DNA from: Methanobrevibacter oralis
GTDB lineage: Archaea > Methanobacteriota > Methanobacteria > Methanobacteriales > Methanobacteriaceae
NCBI RefSeq assembly: GCF_001639275.1
Contig: NZ_LWMU01000048.1
Coordinates: forward strand, 1-64,000
Direction: 5' to 3'
Length of the DNA stretch: 64,000 nt
Below, one piece after another: positions 25,855 to 35,457 of the stretch. A program made the translations under genes and the position numbers. Each line of letters starts with the position of its first letter. The stretch's first letter is position 1. The notes under the pieces were generated by a model that made no database searches, was not told the DNA's origin, and saw nothing but the letters and a program-made list of their open reading frames with translations.

Positions 25855-26991
25855 TTATCTACCTTGTTTTTTCTCTAATCTAAAAGGTGGTACCTTATCA
25901 GCAGTTTCATAAGCTTCTTGTTCCTCCTGAAGCTCATTAAAGAAATTATTAATTTCTTCTAACCTTTTAATCTTATCATTTTTCCTATTTAATTCATTTT
26001 TAAGATTAATATAATCCTCTTTAGGAATAGTTTGCTCCCTTAAATACGCAATCTCATTATTCTTAACATCGATTTGATTTTGTAAATTATTCTGAAGTGA
26101 AATAAAGTCTTCTTTAGGAACAGATTTTTCTTTAATGTGTTTAAGTTCATTAGTTTTTGTAGCAAGCTCACTTTCTAATTTATTTTGAAGATTTATATAT
26201 TCTTCTTTAGGAATTGACTGTGTTCTTAAATTATCAATCTCATTATTTAAAACATTGATTTCAGATTCAAGTTTAGATTGTAAATTAACATAATCTTGTT
26301 TAGGGATGGATTGTTCTCTTAAATTAATAATTTCTGCATTCATAGCATTCATTTCAGATTCAAATTGAGATTGTAAATTAAAATATTCTTCTTTAGGGAT
26401 TGTTTGTTCTTTTAAAACATCAATTTGTTCTGATTTATAAGATAATTCACTATTTTTAAGTTCAACCTGTTTTTCAAGCTTCATGATTTGATTTTGAGAT
26501 TCAACATTGTTTTCTAATTTAAGAATTTTAATTTTATACTCATCAATAGTTCTTGAAAGAGAATTAATCTGAGCATCTTTCTCAGCAATACTTTTAAAAG
26601 AATCAGTTAATCTCTCATTAACATCAGATAATTCTTTTTTCTTGTATTCCTTTAATTGTTCAGCAAAATATTCCTTAATTTCATCAAGAGAAGTATTTAC
26701 GTAGTCAAGTTCATAAATTTTATCTTCTTGATTTTTAATTAGAATATCTTTTTCTTCAAGTTGTTTTTTCAAAAGATTGATTTCATCTTCTGCTTTAAAT
26801 TTAATAACAGAAACTTCTTTTTCCTTCTCTACAATGTCTTTTTCAAGCTCTTTAATTCTTTGTGGAGCATTATTCTTTGATTTTTCAACTTCAATTTCTG
26901 TTAAATCAAATTTAAGCTTATTAAGCTCCAACAAACAAGAACGAATTAAGGATTGTAGAGTATCCCGTTCAGCTTCAATTCCTATTTCCAT
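25855..26991 (-). CDS. Coiled-coil protein with five 31-residue repeats
   Basis: This 378-residue, highly charged cytoplasmic protein is nearly all coiled coil. Residues 1-194 are irregular heptads. Residues 195-349 are five tandem copies of a 31-residue unit whose core is QSIPKEEYINLQNKLESE; each copy keeps the I/V-P-K-E/Q-E/D-Y/F element at its start. The Pro in each unit should kink the helix at even spacing. A short tail (350-378) ends VPPFRLEKKQGR. I do not recognise a family, and the neighbours (a cyclase and the lysine operon) give no clue. A structural or DNA-organising role is possible. Confidence 0.72.
   Translation of the reverse strand: MEIGIEAERDTLQSLIRSCLLELNKLKFDLTEIEVEKSKNNAPQRIKELEKDIVEKEKEVSVIKFKAEDEINLLKKQLEEKDILIKNQEDKIYELDYVNTSLDEIKEYFAEQLKEYKKKELSDVNERLTDSFKSIAEKDAQINSLSRTIDEYKIKILKLENNVESQNQIMKLEKQVELKNSELSYKSEQIDVLKEQTIPKEEYFNLQSQFESEMNAMNAEIINLREQSIPKQDYVNLQSKLESEINVLNNEIDNLRTQSIPKEEYINLQNKLESELATKTNELKHIKEKSVPKEDFISLQNNLQNQIDVKNNEIAYLREQTIPKEDYINLKNELNRKNDKIKRLEEINNFFNELQEEQEAYETADKVPPFRLEKKQGR
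25945..26409 (-). repeat. Five tandem 93-base coding repeats
   Basis: This stretch encodes residues 195-349 of the coiled-coil protein as five units of 31 codons. The units are diverged at DNA level, so the amplification is not recent, while the PKE-Y-NLQ core is kept in protein. Confidence 0.7.
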
Positions 26992-27191
26992 TCTATCCCT
27001 TAGTTTAAATTTTATCCCAATTATAGTTTCAAGTTAAAAATCATTAGTAACATTAAAAACTATAAAATATTGTACAATATTATTCCTTAATGTAAATTAT
27101 AAAACTCATACTATTTAAATTAAACCCTTAAATTAACTAAAATATGAAATAAAAAAGAAATATAAAAAAGAATTAAAAATATAGAATAAAT

Positions 27192-27228
27192 AAAAAAAAT
27201 AAAAAAATTACTTTAAAAAAATCAAAGT
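27192..27228 (-). terminator. Likely terminator of the lysine operon
   Basis: On the minus strand a weak hairpin (ACTTT/AAAGT arms at 27210-27228, overlapping the asd stop) is followed by a long T-rich run at 27192-27207. It is much weaker than the other hairpins in the window. Confidence 0.35.
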
Positions 27229-28271
27229 ATTATGTCATTAATCAATTCAGCATTCAATAAAGAAGCTCCTGCAGCACCACGAATAGTATTATGACCAACA
27301 AGAACATATTTAAATGAATTATCAAAATATTGATCTTTTCTAAGTCTTCCAACACTAACTGACATGCCATTAGAAGCATTTCTATCCATTCTAGGTTGAG
27401 GCCTGTCCATTTCATCTTTAACAATTACCGGATTTTCGGGTGCGGAAAATAAATTTAATTCCTGAGGCAATGCTTTGAAATTCGCCATATTATCTTTAAC
27501 ATCATCAATTTCAAATTCATCATCTAACTCGATAAAAACAGACTCGGTGTGACCATCAATAACCGGCACCCTATGACATGAAGCACTTAATTTAAAATCT
27601 GCATTAATTACCTCATTACCATCAAAAGAACCTAATAAATGCAAAGTTTCACTTTCCATTTTTTCTTCTTCTTCCCCAATATAAGGTAAAATATTATCTA
27701 CAATAGCCATTGAAGGTACACCATTATAACCTGCACCAGATACTGCTTGCATAGTTGAAACTCTAACTGATTTAATGTTAAAATTGTCTATAATGGGTTT
27801 TAATGTTAATGTTAAAGCTATAGTTGAGCAATTAGGATTTGTTACAATAAAACCATCCCAATTATTTTCTTTTTGTTGAAATTCAATCATGTCCAAAAAC
27901 TGAGGATTAACTTCAGGAATTACCAGTGGAATATTCTTTTTCATCCTATTAGCACTAGCATTACTAGCAACGACAAAATCTTTTGCAAAATCTCTTTCTA
28001 CTTTTTCAGCGAATTCAGATGGAAGAGATGAAAAAACAATATCAACATCACTATCCATTGCTTTTGGATCTGTTTCAACAACAATCATATCTTTAACAGA
28101 TTTTGGCATTTCATCATCAAGATACCAATTTGTAGAATCCTCATATCTTTTACCTGCAGAACGAGATGATGCTGCTAGAGATGTAATTTCAAAATCTGGA
28201 TGATTATCAAGTAATTGAATAAATCTTTGACCAACCATTCCAGTTGCACCAAGTACTCCTACATTCACCAT
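27222..28271 (-). CDS. asd: Aspartate-semialdehyde dehydrogenase
   Basis: It reduces aspartyl phosphate to aspartate semialdehyde, the branch point to lysine, threonine, methionine and, in methanogens, also a precursor for aromatic amino acids. The protein (349 residues from the chosen start) has the NADP loop GVLGATGMVGQRF, the active-site Cys in VTNPNCSTIALT, and the catalytic His in SASCHRVPVIDGHTE. It is of the archaeal/fungal type. AGGTGATT precedes the ATG at 28271; the longest frame starts three codons upstream at a GTG. It is the last gene of lysC-dapA-dapB-asd. Confidence 0.95.
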   Translation of the reverse strand: MVNVGVLGATGMVGQRFIQLLDNHPDFEITSLAASSRSAGKRYEDSTNWYLDDEMPKSVKDMIVVETDPKAMDSDVDIVFSSLPSEFAEKVERDFAKDFVVASNASANRMKKNIPLVIPEVNPQFLDMIEFQQKENNWDGFIVTNPNCSTIALTLTLKPIIDNFNIKSVRVSTMQAVSGAGYNGVPSMAIVDNILPYIGEEEEKMESETLHLLGSFDGNEVINADFKLSASCHRVPVIDGHTESVFIELDDEFEIDDVKDNMANFKALPQELNLFSAPENPVIVKDEMDRPQPRMDRNASNGMSVSVGRLRKDQYFDNSFKYVLVGHNTIRGAAGASLLNAELINDIIL

Positions 28272-28280
28272 ATTAATCAC

Positions 28281-29102
28281 CTATTTTATACCTAAAACAT
28301 CATTAATACTACTTACAACCCCACATTTAGCATTTGGAATATATCTAATAGCCCTAATTGCACCTGCAATAAATACTTCCCTAGTATGAGCTTGATGTTT
28401 GAATTCAATTCTTTCTCCTTCACCAACAAACATAACGGTATGATCGCCAACAATATCTCCACCACGAATAGCATGAAGACCAATTTCTTCTTTAGTCCTT
28501 TTACCAACCATTCCTTTTCTTCCAAATATTCCAACTTCTTCAGGATTACGGTTAAGTTCATTAGCTATTACTTCAAACGCAGTCATAGCAGTTCCAGATG
28601 GAGCATCTTTTTTCTGATTGTGGTGAGCTTCAATAATTTCAATATCATAATCATATAACAATTGAGACAAGCTTTTTAATGTATTGAAAAATACATTAAC
28701 TCCAATTGACATGTTTGATGAAATAACTGCCGGAACATTATTATTTTCAATATTATTAATATTTTCTTCCATTTGTTCATCACTAAATCCAGTTGTTCCA
28801 ACTACAACACCAACTCCACAAGAAGTAGCTATTTTGATAGTTTCAACAGCAGCATGAGCAATAGTAAAATCGACTAGCACATCAGCTTCTGAAGATTCTA
28901 AAGTTTTTCTTAAATCTTGAGACCCAGTAATTTTAACACCAATATCATCAATACCTGCTTTCTGACCTGCATCAATACCAGCTAATGGAGTGTTTGGCAT
29001 TTCAATAGCTGCTACTACTTCCATGTCATCTAATTCAGAAATTTTTTTAATAATACCAGAGCCCATTCTTCCTGCAGCTCCAGTTACTGCGACTTTTATC
29101 AT
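28281..29102 (-). CDS. dapB: 4-Hydroxy-tetrahydrodipicolinate reductase
   Basis: It reduces the DapA product in lysine and diaminopimelate synthesis. The protein (273 residues from the chosen ATG) has the NAD(P) loop VTGAAGRMGSGIIKK, the catalytic motif EAHHNQKKDAPSGTAM with the two His and the Lys, and a C-terminal GDHTVMFVGEGERIEF. The frame could begin four codons earlier at a GTG, but GGGTA precedes the ATG at 29102. It is ten bases upstream of asd and twelve downstream of dapA, in one operon. Confidence 0.95.
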   Translation of the reverse strand: MIKVAVTGAAGRMGSGIIKKISELDDMEVVAAIEMPNTPLAGIDAGQKAGIDDIGVKITGSQDLRKTLESSEADVLVDFTIAHAAVETIKIATSCGVGVVVGTTGFSDEQMEENINNIENNNVPAVISSNMSIGVNVFFNTLKSLSQLLYDYDIEIIEAHHNQKKDAPSGTAMTAFEVIANELNRNPEEVGIFGRKGMVGKRTKEEIGLHAIRGGDIVGDHTVMFVGEGERIEFKHQAHTREVFIAGAIRAIRYIPNAKCGVVSSINDVLGIK

Positions 29103-29114
29103 GAAAATACCCAC

Positions 29115-30008
29115 TTAAATTAAATTAGATTCTTTTAAAGCTTTTTTAAGAACTTCAAGATTATTCTCTTTCATATCTATTAATGGTCTTCTTAATGGGC
29201 CTGATGGAAGATTCATTAAGTTCATTGCAGTTTTAGCTGGAACGGGATTAGTTTCGATGAAAAGAGCTTTGATTAAATCCATCATTTCATAATGAAGCTC
29301 TTGAGCCCTTGTATAATTATCATTTAACATACTATCTACCATCAATACCATTCTTTTTGGATCCACATTTGCAGATGCACTAATAACTCCAGTTGCTCCA
29401 AGAGACATTAGTGGTAATGTTAATCCATCTTCCCCAGAAAGTATATTAAAATCTTCTTCAAGGCCCTCATTTAAAAGAGATCCATAAATTTCAGACACTT
29501 TAGAAACACTACCACTAGCTTCTTTAATAGCTTCCATATTGTCGATTTTTGCAATCTCTACAATTGTTTCAACATCCATATTTACACCAGTACGTGATGG
29601 AACATTATAAGCAATGATAGGAATTTCTGAATATTCACTAAGAGTTCTATAATGTTCTATTAATGCATGTTGTTGTGGTTTATTGTAATAGGGAGTGATA
29701 ACAAGAGCAGCATCAGCACCGACATCACCAGAAAATTTAATTAAACTAACAGCTTCATCAGTAGAATTACTACCTGCACCAGCTAATGTCTCAACTCTCC
29801 CATCAACTTCATCAACTAAAATCTCAATGATTTTGTGATGTTCATCATGAGTTAAAGTAGCTGATTCACCAGTAGTACCTGCTGCAAGTAAACCATTAAC
29901 CCCATTATCAATTAAAAAGTTTATATTAGACCTAAAACCTTCTTCATCAATTTGTTTATCTGATGTAAAAGGAGTTACCATAGCAACATATGTTCCTTCA
30001 AAATTCAT
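29115..30008 (-). CDS. dapA: 4-Hydroxy-tetrahydrodipicolinate synthase
   Basis: It condenses pyruvate with aspartate semialdehyde, the first committed step to lysine. The 297-residue TIM-barrel protein has GTTGESATL (phosphate and dicarboxylate loop), the catalytic Tyr in [10 protein letters not shown] and the Schiff-base Lys in [10 protein letters not shown]. The start overlaps the lysC stop by four bases, with a GGT-type ribosome site inside lysC. Length and motifs are normal. Confidence 0.95.
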   Translation of the reverse strand: MNFEGTYVAMVTPFTSDKQIDEEGFRSNINFLIDNGVNGLLAAGTTGESATLTHDEHHKIIEILVDEVDGRVETLAGAGSNSTDEAVSLIKFSGDVGADAALVITPYYNKPQQHALIEHYRTLSEYSEIPIIAYNVPSRTGVNMDVETIVEIAKIDNMEAIKEASGSVSKVSEIYGSLLNEGLEEDFNILSGEDGLTLPLMSLGATGVISASANVDPKRMVLMVDSMLNDNYTRAQELHYEMMDLIKALFIETNPVPAKTAMNLMNLPSGPLRRPLIDMKENNLEVLKKALKESNLI

Positions 30009-31225
30009 TTTAAAACCTCTTTAACTAAATTATATGCTTTTTCACCATCTTTCCAATCAACAAAAACCACTACAGCAGTTTGAGATGAAGTAATCTCAAC
30101 AATGTTAATATTATTTTTTCTAAGTGGTTCTGTAATGCCTGAAATAATTCCAGGAGTATCAATAATATCTGGACTTACTAGAGTAATCATTGCCGTATCT
30201 TTACCAAGTGATAAAGAACTTAATGAATCATCTTCAATGACTAATTGATGTAATTTATGATATGCTTTAATTGAATCATTTTTATCAAGAAAGGCAGTCA
30301 TTGAATTTTGACCTGCAGAAATGCCAAAGATATTAATATTATTTTCTGCAAGAACTCCTGTTAAATTTGCTAAAAGACCAACTTTTTTAAGCATGCGTTC
30401 TCCAACAAGTGCAATAAGAGAAATAGGATTTGGATAAATGGATACTGATTTAAGCATGTCTCCTTCAAAAGGGCCAATTATTTTAGTACCTTTAGTGTCT
30501 AAATCACCATTAGCAAAATTAATAATTTTTGCACTAATTAAAGGATCTTTATATTTTAATGCTTGAGGATGTAATACTTGTGCTCCATGTGTAGCTAAAT
30601 CCATTAATTCTTCTACGGTAATTTCATCTAATAACTCTGCTTCTTCAATTTTATTAGGATCAGTTGACATTACACCATCCACATCAGTAACAATTATAAT
30701 CTCATCAGCACCTAAACAATGCCCCATTAAAAATGCAGAAATATCACTTCCGCCCCTTCCAAGAGTAGTAATTTCTCCAACTGGTCCTTTTCCTAAAAAT
30801 CCACAAACAACTGGGATAATTCCTTGATTTATAAGATTTTTAATATTTTCAGATTTTTTACTAGTAGCATCAAAATCTATCTTAGCTTCTAAAGAATTAG
30901 AATCTGTAATTATTGGCCAAATATCTTTATAAGGATCTATAACTTCAGATTTAACACCTAAAGATTCAATAGCTGCTGAGAATAATCTAGCACCAGTTAA
31001 TTCACCCATAGCCATTATTGCTGCCTTTTGACTGTCAGTTAAGCCAGCACCAATAGCATCATTAGATAACTCAATTAACTCATCAGTAGTTTTGTTAACT
31101 GCAGAAACAACAGCTACTATTTGATTGCCTTTCATAAACTCATTCACAACAGACTGCGCTGCTTTTTTAATTCTGGAACCGTTGCCTACCGATGTTCCTC
31201 CAAATTTTGCGACTATTAAATCCAT
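30005..31225 (-). CDS. lysC: Aspartate kinase
   Basis: It phosphorylates aspartate, starting the lysine, threonine and methionine pathways. The 406-residue protein has the kinase signature [18 protein letters not shown], the active-site loop [12 protein letters not shown] and a C-terminal pair of ACT domains (about 270-406; [18 protein letters not shown] and [19 protein letters not shown]) that bind an end-product amino acid. AGGTGT precedes the ATG. It heads the operon, and an unusually perfect palindrome lies 22 bases upstream of its start. Confidence 0.95.
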   Translation of the reverse strand: MDLIVAKFGGTSVGNGSRIKKAAQSVVNEFMKGNQIVAVVSAVNKTTDELIELSNDAIGAGLTDSQKAAIMAMGELTGARLFSAAIESLGVKSEVIDPYKDIWPIITDSNSLEAKIDFDATSKKSENIKNLINQGIIPVVCGFLGKGPVGEITTLGRGGSDISAFLMGHCLGADEIIIVTDVDGVMSTDPNKIEEAELLDEITVEELMDLATHGAQVLHPQALKYKDPLISAKIINFANGDLDTKGTKIIGPFEGDMLKSVSIYPNPISLIALVGERMLKKVGLLANLTGVLAENNINIFGISAGQNSMTAFLDKNDSIKAYHKLHQLVIEDDSLSSLSLGKDTAMITLVSPDIIDTPGIISGITEPLRKNNINIVEITSSQTAVVVFVDWKDGEKAYNLVKEVLK

Positions 31226-31246
31226 AAATTCACACCTATTTCTATA

Positions 31247-31261
31247 AAACTTTTAAAGTTT
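31247..31261 (-). promoter_or_regulatory. Palindrome in the lysC leader, possible operator
   Basis: Seven-base arms (AAACTTT and AAAGTTT) around a single base form a perfect palindrome, 22 bases before the lysC ATG. A TATA-like stretch lies 30-40 bases further upstream (about 31285-31300), so the palindrome would fall near the transcription start, a usual place for a repressor site. No regulator can be named. Confidence 0.35.
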
Positions 31262-31545
31262 GACTTATTTTTGAACCAACAAAAATATTCATATATATTT
31301 CTATCTAACCTTATTAATAAAGTTTATATTAGTTATTCCAAAAAATTCTTTGATTTATTGTTTTAAAACAGAATATTGAATTTATAAATACCAAACTATT
31401 CTAAAATCTTTATTTTAAAAGTTATTTATTTTTTTTAAAGATTATTAACAAAATTAAAATAATAACAAGATAAATCATTGTAAAAAAAATAGGAATGTAT
31501 TAAAAAAAAGTAATTTATTAAATAAAAAAGAGAATTGAAACAAGA
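31262..31545. other. Intergenic region between lysC and rps17e
   Basis: This is AT-rich with no plausible frame. It holds the lysC promoter at its left end and the T-rich end of the S17e transcript at its right end. I see nothing else in it. Confidence 0.5.
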
Positions 31546-31743
31546 TTATTGTTGGGTTTGCTCTAACCTTACAATCCTTGTAACATAACCTGCAATTTTA
31601 TTTCTTAAATGTTTAGTACTTACAGTAGAATGTTCCATAACTAATTTTTTGTTTTCTTCAAAATCAGCTGTAAAAACACCTTGATGAGTTTCTACAAGTT
31701 CTCTTGCTAAACGTTTAACAAATGAAGTTCTAATATTGCCCAT
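31546..31743 (-). CDS. rps17e: 30S ribosomal protein S17e
   Basis: This is an archaeal and eukaryotic small-subunit ribosomal protein of about 65 residues, with the family opening [18 protein letters not shown] and the conserved [14 protein letters not shown]. The longer frame begins two codons upstream, but the GGGAGG ribosome site at 31751-31756 is placed correctly only for the ATG at 31743. Its start lies within the last 14 bases of the chorismate mutase gene, so the two are translationally linked. Confidence 0.95.
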   Translation of the reverse strand: MGNIRTSFVKRLARELVETHQGVFTADFEENKKLVMEHSTVSTKHLRNKIAGYVTRIVRLEQTQQ

Positions 31744-32071
31744 TAACATTCCTCCCTAAAATTTCTTTTTGCTCATTTTTACTTAAAATAGTTAGCATAT
31801 TAACTATTTGATTAATAATATCAACATCAAGCCCATTCTCTTGAGATAGTTTTTCAACTTTTTTATAAATTTCATCTTCCCTGCTTTTATCATAAATTGG
31901 TATTCCAATATATTCCTTAGCAAGAGCAATATCCTTTGCAAGAGATGTTCTCTGTGAAATCAAGTTAAATAATTCATTATCAATCTCATCAATGCGATTT
32001 CTAGAATTTTTAAGAAGTTTTTCAGCTTCATTTTTATTATTAAAAGATTTAACCTCATAATTAATTTTCAA
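31730..32071 (-). CDS. aroQ: Chorismate mutase (AroQ type)
   Basis: It converts chorismate to prephenate, the entry to phenylalanine and tyrosine. The 113-residue all-helical protein matches the AroQ fold: [19 protein letters not shown] with the active-site Arg and Leu-Ile pattern, LAKDIALAK, and [15 protein letters not shown]. The start is a TTG at 32071 with GGTGA upstream; a feedback domain is absent. It is co-transcribed with rps17e, an arrangement seen in related methanogens. The promoter lies in the 320-base gap upstream. Confidence 0.9.
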   Translation of the reverse strand: MKINYEVKSFNNKNEAEKLLKNSRNRIDEIDNELFNLISQRTSLAKDIALAKEYIGIPIYDKSREDEIYKKVEKLSQENGLDVDIINQIVNMLTILSKNEQKEILGRNVNGQY

Positions 32072-32391
32072 AAAATCACCATTCGCTGATAATAATGATA
32101 ATAATATAACTTATAAGAATTCTAGTATATAAATTATATGTTTTAGGTAATTACTTATTAAAAACTATTAAATAACATTATTTAACATCAATTTATTATT
32201 TTATTAAACTTCAATAATTCTTTCATCATAGAATATGATAATTAATAGTTTTTTTAGTTAATGTATTGTGAGGAAGGATAATTTCACAATAACAGAAGAA
32301 TACCTTTTTTATTAACATTATCTTGACAAAATGGAATTATAATCATTACCTAAATTAAATTTAATTTATCGTAAATGCAAAATCATGATAA
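32072..32391. other. Intergenic region before aroQ
   Basis: No plausible gene was found. It contains an inverted repeat at 32265-32290 (ATTGTGA and TCACAAT, twelve bases apart) of unknown meaning, and AT-rich sequence near 32100-32150 that probably includes the aroQ promoter. Confidence 0.5.
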
Positions 32392-33261
32392 TTATATTAC
32401 TTTACATCCTACATTATCCACTTTAGTTTCAATTACACGACCATTATATTCACTCCAAGCCTCTTTAATATCATCAATCTTATCTTTGTTACATACTGCA
32501 ATAAAAGAAGAACCTGTTCCAGATAAACCTGAAGCTAACGCACCAGATTCCAAAGCATCAATAGCTATTTTTGAATCAAAATTTAAGGTTGAACAATATA
32601 ATAATCCATTTAAAGTAAGTGCTTTAAAGTAATCTTTTTTTTTAGCAAAATCAAAAGCAACATCAACCAAAGGAGCTAAAATTTTCATTCTTGAAGGATT
32701 TGAATCAACAGATTTTGAATAAAAATTAGGCATATAAACTAAAATCGAATATTCATCCATTTTTTCACGGATAATAAATTCCCTAGTTTTATTATTTGAT
32801 ACAACAACACCACCAAAGTAAGATGCTGTTGCATCATCAAATGAGCCAGTTATTGTAACATTTGCTTCTATAGATGCATCAATAGCTAAATTAATAATTT
32901 CCATATCATTTAAAGCTTTTAAATTAAATTCTTCAGAGATTATTTTTGAAACAACACTAACAATAGCATTAGAAGAAGCACTACTACTAGACAAACCTGA
33001 AGCCATTGGTAAGTTAGATTTTGTTTTTAAATCAATACCAAAATCATTTTCATCAATATTATAATAACTAAATACTTTTTTAGCACATATTTCCATTAAA
33101 AACGTATCTGCACCAACATCATTTAAGCAAGTTATTGAATTATTTTTAGTCTTTGCAATACAATTAATATCTAAATCAATTCCAAAAGCAGAACCATAAC
33201 CAGTAGCAATTGCATTTACAATTGTTGCTGAACCTGGAGATCTAATTGTTTTTTTCATCAT
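32392..33261 (-). CDS. aroK: Archaeal shikimate kinase (GHMP family)
   Basis: It phosphorylates shikimate in the pathway to chorismate. Archaea use a GHMP-fold kinase unrelated to the bacterial P-loop enzyme. The 289-residue protein has the GHMP ATP loop LPMASGLSSSSASSNA (84-99), an N-terminal SPGSATIVNAIATGYGSAFG and the C-terminal motif GLSGTGSSFIAV. Homoserine kinase and mevalonate kinase are relatives, but the N-terminal AIATGYGSAFGIDL is characteristic of archaeal shikimate kinase. It overlaps the glycosyltransferase gene by four bases (ATGA). Confidence 0.9.
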   Translation of the reverse strand: MMKKTIRSPGSATIVNAIATGYGSAFGIDLDINCIAKTKNNSITCLNDVGADTFLMEICAKKVFSYYNIDENDFGIDLKTKSNLPMASGLSSSSASSNAIVSVVSKIISEEFNLKALNDMEIINLAIDASIEANVTITGSFDDATASYFGGVVVSNNKTREFIIREKMDEYSILVYMPNFYSKSVDSNPSRMKILAPLVDVAFDFAKKKDYFKALTLNGLLYCSTLNFDSKIAIDALESGALASGLSGTGSSFIAVCNKDKIDDIKEAWSEYNGRVIETKVDNVGCKVI

Positions 33262-34337
33262 TTTACCTCATCATAAGGGATATCCACTTTTGAAAAGTCT
33301 AAAGCCCTATTTCTTGCATTTAAAGCAAAAATTTCTCTTAATTCACTATTATTTATCACTTCATCAATAGCTTGGGCAATAGATGAAACTTTATTTGGAT
33401 TCACTAAAAGACCAACATCATCAGTGATAATTTCAGAAATTCCACCAACATCACTTCCAATAACCGCTTTTCCACAAGCCAAAGCTTCAATTAAAACTAA
33501 ACCAAAACTTTCTGAGAATGACGGTAAAACTAAAACATCACAACTTGGAATAATGTTTTCAACATCCTCTCTAGCTCCTGTAAAAAGCACATCATTAATA
33601 TTTTCTTCCTTGACTTTTTTATTTAAATCATTGAATAATGGTCCATCACCAACAATAACAAGACAGTAATCACTATTTGCAATTTTTTTAGCTTCAATTA
33701 ATGATTCAACATTTTTTCTTTTAATTAAATTGCCTAAAAATAATACAATTGGTTTTTTGATATTATTTACATTTTTAAAAGAATAATCTTTTTTATCTAA
33801 AAATTTATTGATATCTACTGAATTCCAAGATAATCTAGTCTTATTTGAAATTCCATTAACACCAGTAGCAATAATTTCATGTTTTAATGCATTACTTACG
33901 GCTAAAACAACATCTGCATTTTTTAAAACATTTTTAATAGTTGATTTCATGAATGGTTGTTTTTTATACATTTCAAACATGTCAGAACCATGTGCTGTAA
34001 CATATGTTTTAATTCCACGTTTTTTACCTACATCAACAGCAGCTGCACCTGCAGGAAATAAATAATGACCATGAATAATATCTATATCTTCTTTTTTTAA
34101 AAGATCCTCTAGAGCTTTTTTAGCATTTTTTTTAAATAATAATCCTCTTAAGCCTAGAATATTAATCCCACGAGTAGGAATAACATGAATACCATCAATA
34201 TCTTTAATATCATTATGGGGATAAGTTATTACATAAACTTCATGTCCATTTTTTATTAATTCTTTTGATAATGTATGAATATGAACACCTACACCACCAA
34301 TATGGGGTGGAAACTGACCAATCATCGCAATCTTCAA
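33258..34337 (-). CDS. Family 4 glycosyltransferase
   Basis: This GT-B enzyme transfers a sugar from a nucleotide donor, probably to a lipid or surface glycan. It opens MIGQFPPHIGGVGVHIH, the acceptor-side glycine loop, and carries the donor-binding region FLGNLIKRKN, GDGPLFNDLNKK and the E-x7-E motif SFSESFGLVLIEALACGKAV. There is no membrane span. The best start is a TTG at 34337 (giving MKIAMIGQ), five bases after AGGTG; a GTG three codons earlier is possible. The gene lies between cbiD and aroK in one direction; neither neighbour explains its substrate. Confidence 0.85.
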   Translation of the reverse strand: MKIAMIGQFPPHIGGVGVHIHTLSKELIKNGHEVYVITYPHNDIKDIDGIHVIPTRGINILGLRGLLFKKNAKKALEDLLKKEDIDIIHGHYLFPAGAAAVDVGKKRGIKTYVTAHGSDMFEMYKKQPFMKSTIKNVLKNADVVLAVSNALKHEIIATGVNGISNKTRLSWNSVDINKFLDKKDYSFKNVNNIKKPIVLFLGNLIKRKNVESLIEAKKIANSDYCLVIVGDGPLFNDLNKKVKEENINDVLFTGAREDVENIIPSCDVLVLPSFSESFGLVLIEALACGKAVIGSDVGGISEIITDDVGLLVNPNKVSSIAQAIDEVINNSELREIFALNARNRALDFSKVDIPYDEVK

Positions 34338-34351
34338 ATAAAACACCTATT

Positions 34352-35425
34352 CTAAATAAAATTATCATTTAAATAATTACCTTCCATATCGACAAGAATA
34401 ACATTTAAATCTAAATCAAATCTTTGTTTACATCTTTCTTTAATAGCTAAAGCAATACTATTCAACACTTCCTTAGAAACGCCCATTTCATCTAAAATAG
34501 AAAGCATGTCCTCAGTAGTTTTAGAATCATATAATCGTTTAATATGTTCTAAATCACACCCACATAACGCTGCATGAGTAATCATTATTTCACGTCTACC
34601 ATCCGCAACAGCATGCTTTGTATCAAAAATTCCTCCAGCTATTTTAACCAATTTACCTAAATGTCCAAAAAATGTGAATTTTTTTATTCCTCTTTTTTCA
34701 GCCTCTTCAAACATGAAACCTACAAAATTACCTGTTTGAATAATTTGCGCTTTACTAACATTTAATTGTTTTAAAGCTAATTTTTCACCAATATTTCCAG
34801 GTACAAAAACTAAATCTGAAATATCAGATGCAATAGCTACATCTAACTGAGCAACAATAGAATTTTTATAAGCATCACTAGACATTGATCGTGCAATACC
34901 TGTTGTTCCAAGAACAGAGATCCCACCAACAATGCCTAATTTTGGATTCATAGTTTTTTTAGCTATTTTTTCCCCTTCAGGGATGGAAATAGTAACTTTA
35001 GCTATTTTTCCTCTAGGAAGGTTATTTTCTATATTTTTTTGAATCATTTGGCGAGGAATAGGATTTATTGCATATTCCCCAACTGGAATTTGAAGTCCTG
35101 GTTTTGTGATTTTACCAATGCCTTTACCCCCAGTTATAATTACTTTTGAATCTTCACCATTATCATCAAATAATTCAACAGTAGCAACAATAGCTAAATC
35201 AACAGTGACATCAGGATCATTATAAGGATTTTTATGAGCAGCAGCACAAGCTTTAAAAGAAGATAACTTTTGACAACTATCAATTATAATATCTAAAGTT
35301 TTTTTAGGAGTTTTTACCTTCACACAAGCAATGTCCTGCGATTCTAAAATACAATCAAGAGCAGCTAATGAACAAGCAGTAGCCACAGTACCAGTCGTGA
35401 CTCCTGTATAATTCTCATCAGTCAT
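34352..35425 (-). CDS. cbiD: Cobalt-precorrin-5B C1-methyltransferase
   Basis: CbiD methylates C1 of the corrin ring in the anaerobic, early-cobalt branch of vitamin B12 synthesis. The 357-residue protein begins GVTTGTVATACSLAAL, the family signature, then has GGKGIGKITKPGLQIPVGE, GGISVLGTTGIARSMS and FFGHLGKLVKIAGGIFDT. Length is normal. Corrinoids are needed here for the sodium-pumping methyltransferase Mtr. No other cbi genes adjoin it; in methanogens they are scattered. It starts 32 bases after the thioredoxin-like gene. Confidence 0.93.
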   Translation of the reverse strand: MTDENYTGVTTGTVATACSLAALDCILESQDIACVKVKTPKKTLDIIIDSCQKLSSFKACAAAHKNPYNDPDVTVDLAIVATVELFDDNGEDSKVIITGGKGIGKITKPGLQIPVGEYAINPIPRQMIQKNIENNLPRGKIAKVTISIPEGEKIAKKTMNPKLGIVGGISVLGTTGIARSMSSDAYKNSIVAQLDVAIASDISDLVFVPGNIGEKLALKQLNVSKAQIIQTGNFVGFMFEEAEKRGIKKFTFFGHLGKLVKIAGGIFDTKHAVADGRREIMITHAALCGCDLEHIKRLYDSKTTEDMLSILDEMGVSKEVLNSIALAIKERCKQRFDLDLNVILVDMEGNYLNDNFI

Positions 35426-35457
35426 ATTAAATAAAAAAGAATAAAAAAGGATTGAAT

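Noticed and set aside
32265-32290. Inverted repeat ATTGTGA/TCACAAT as a CRP-like operator
   Set aside because: The spacing of twelve bases does not suit the known TGTGA-6-TCACA form, and archaea lack that regulator type; chance is possible in AT-rich DNA.
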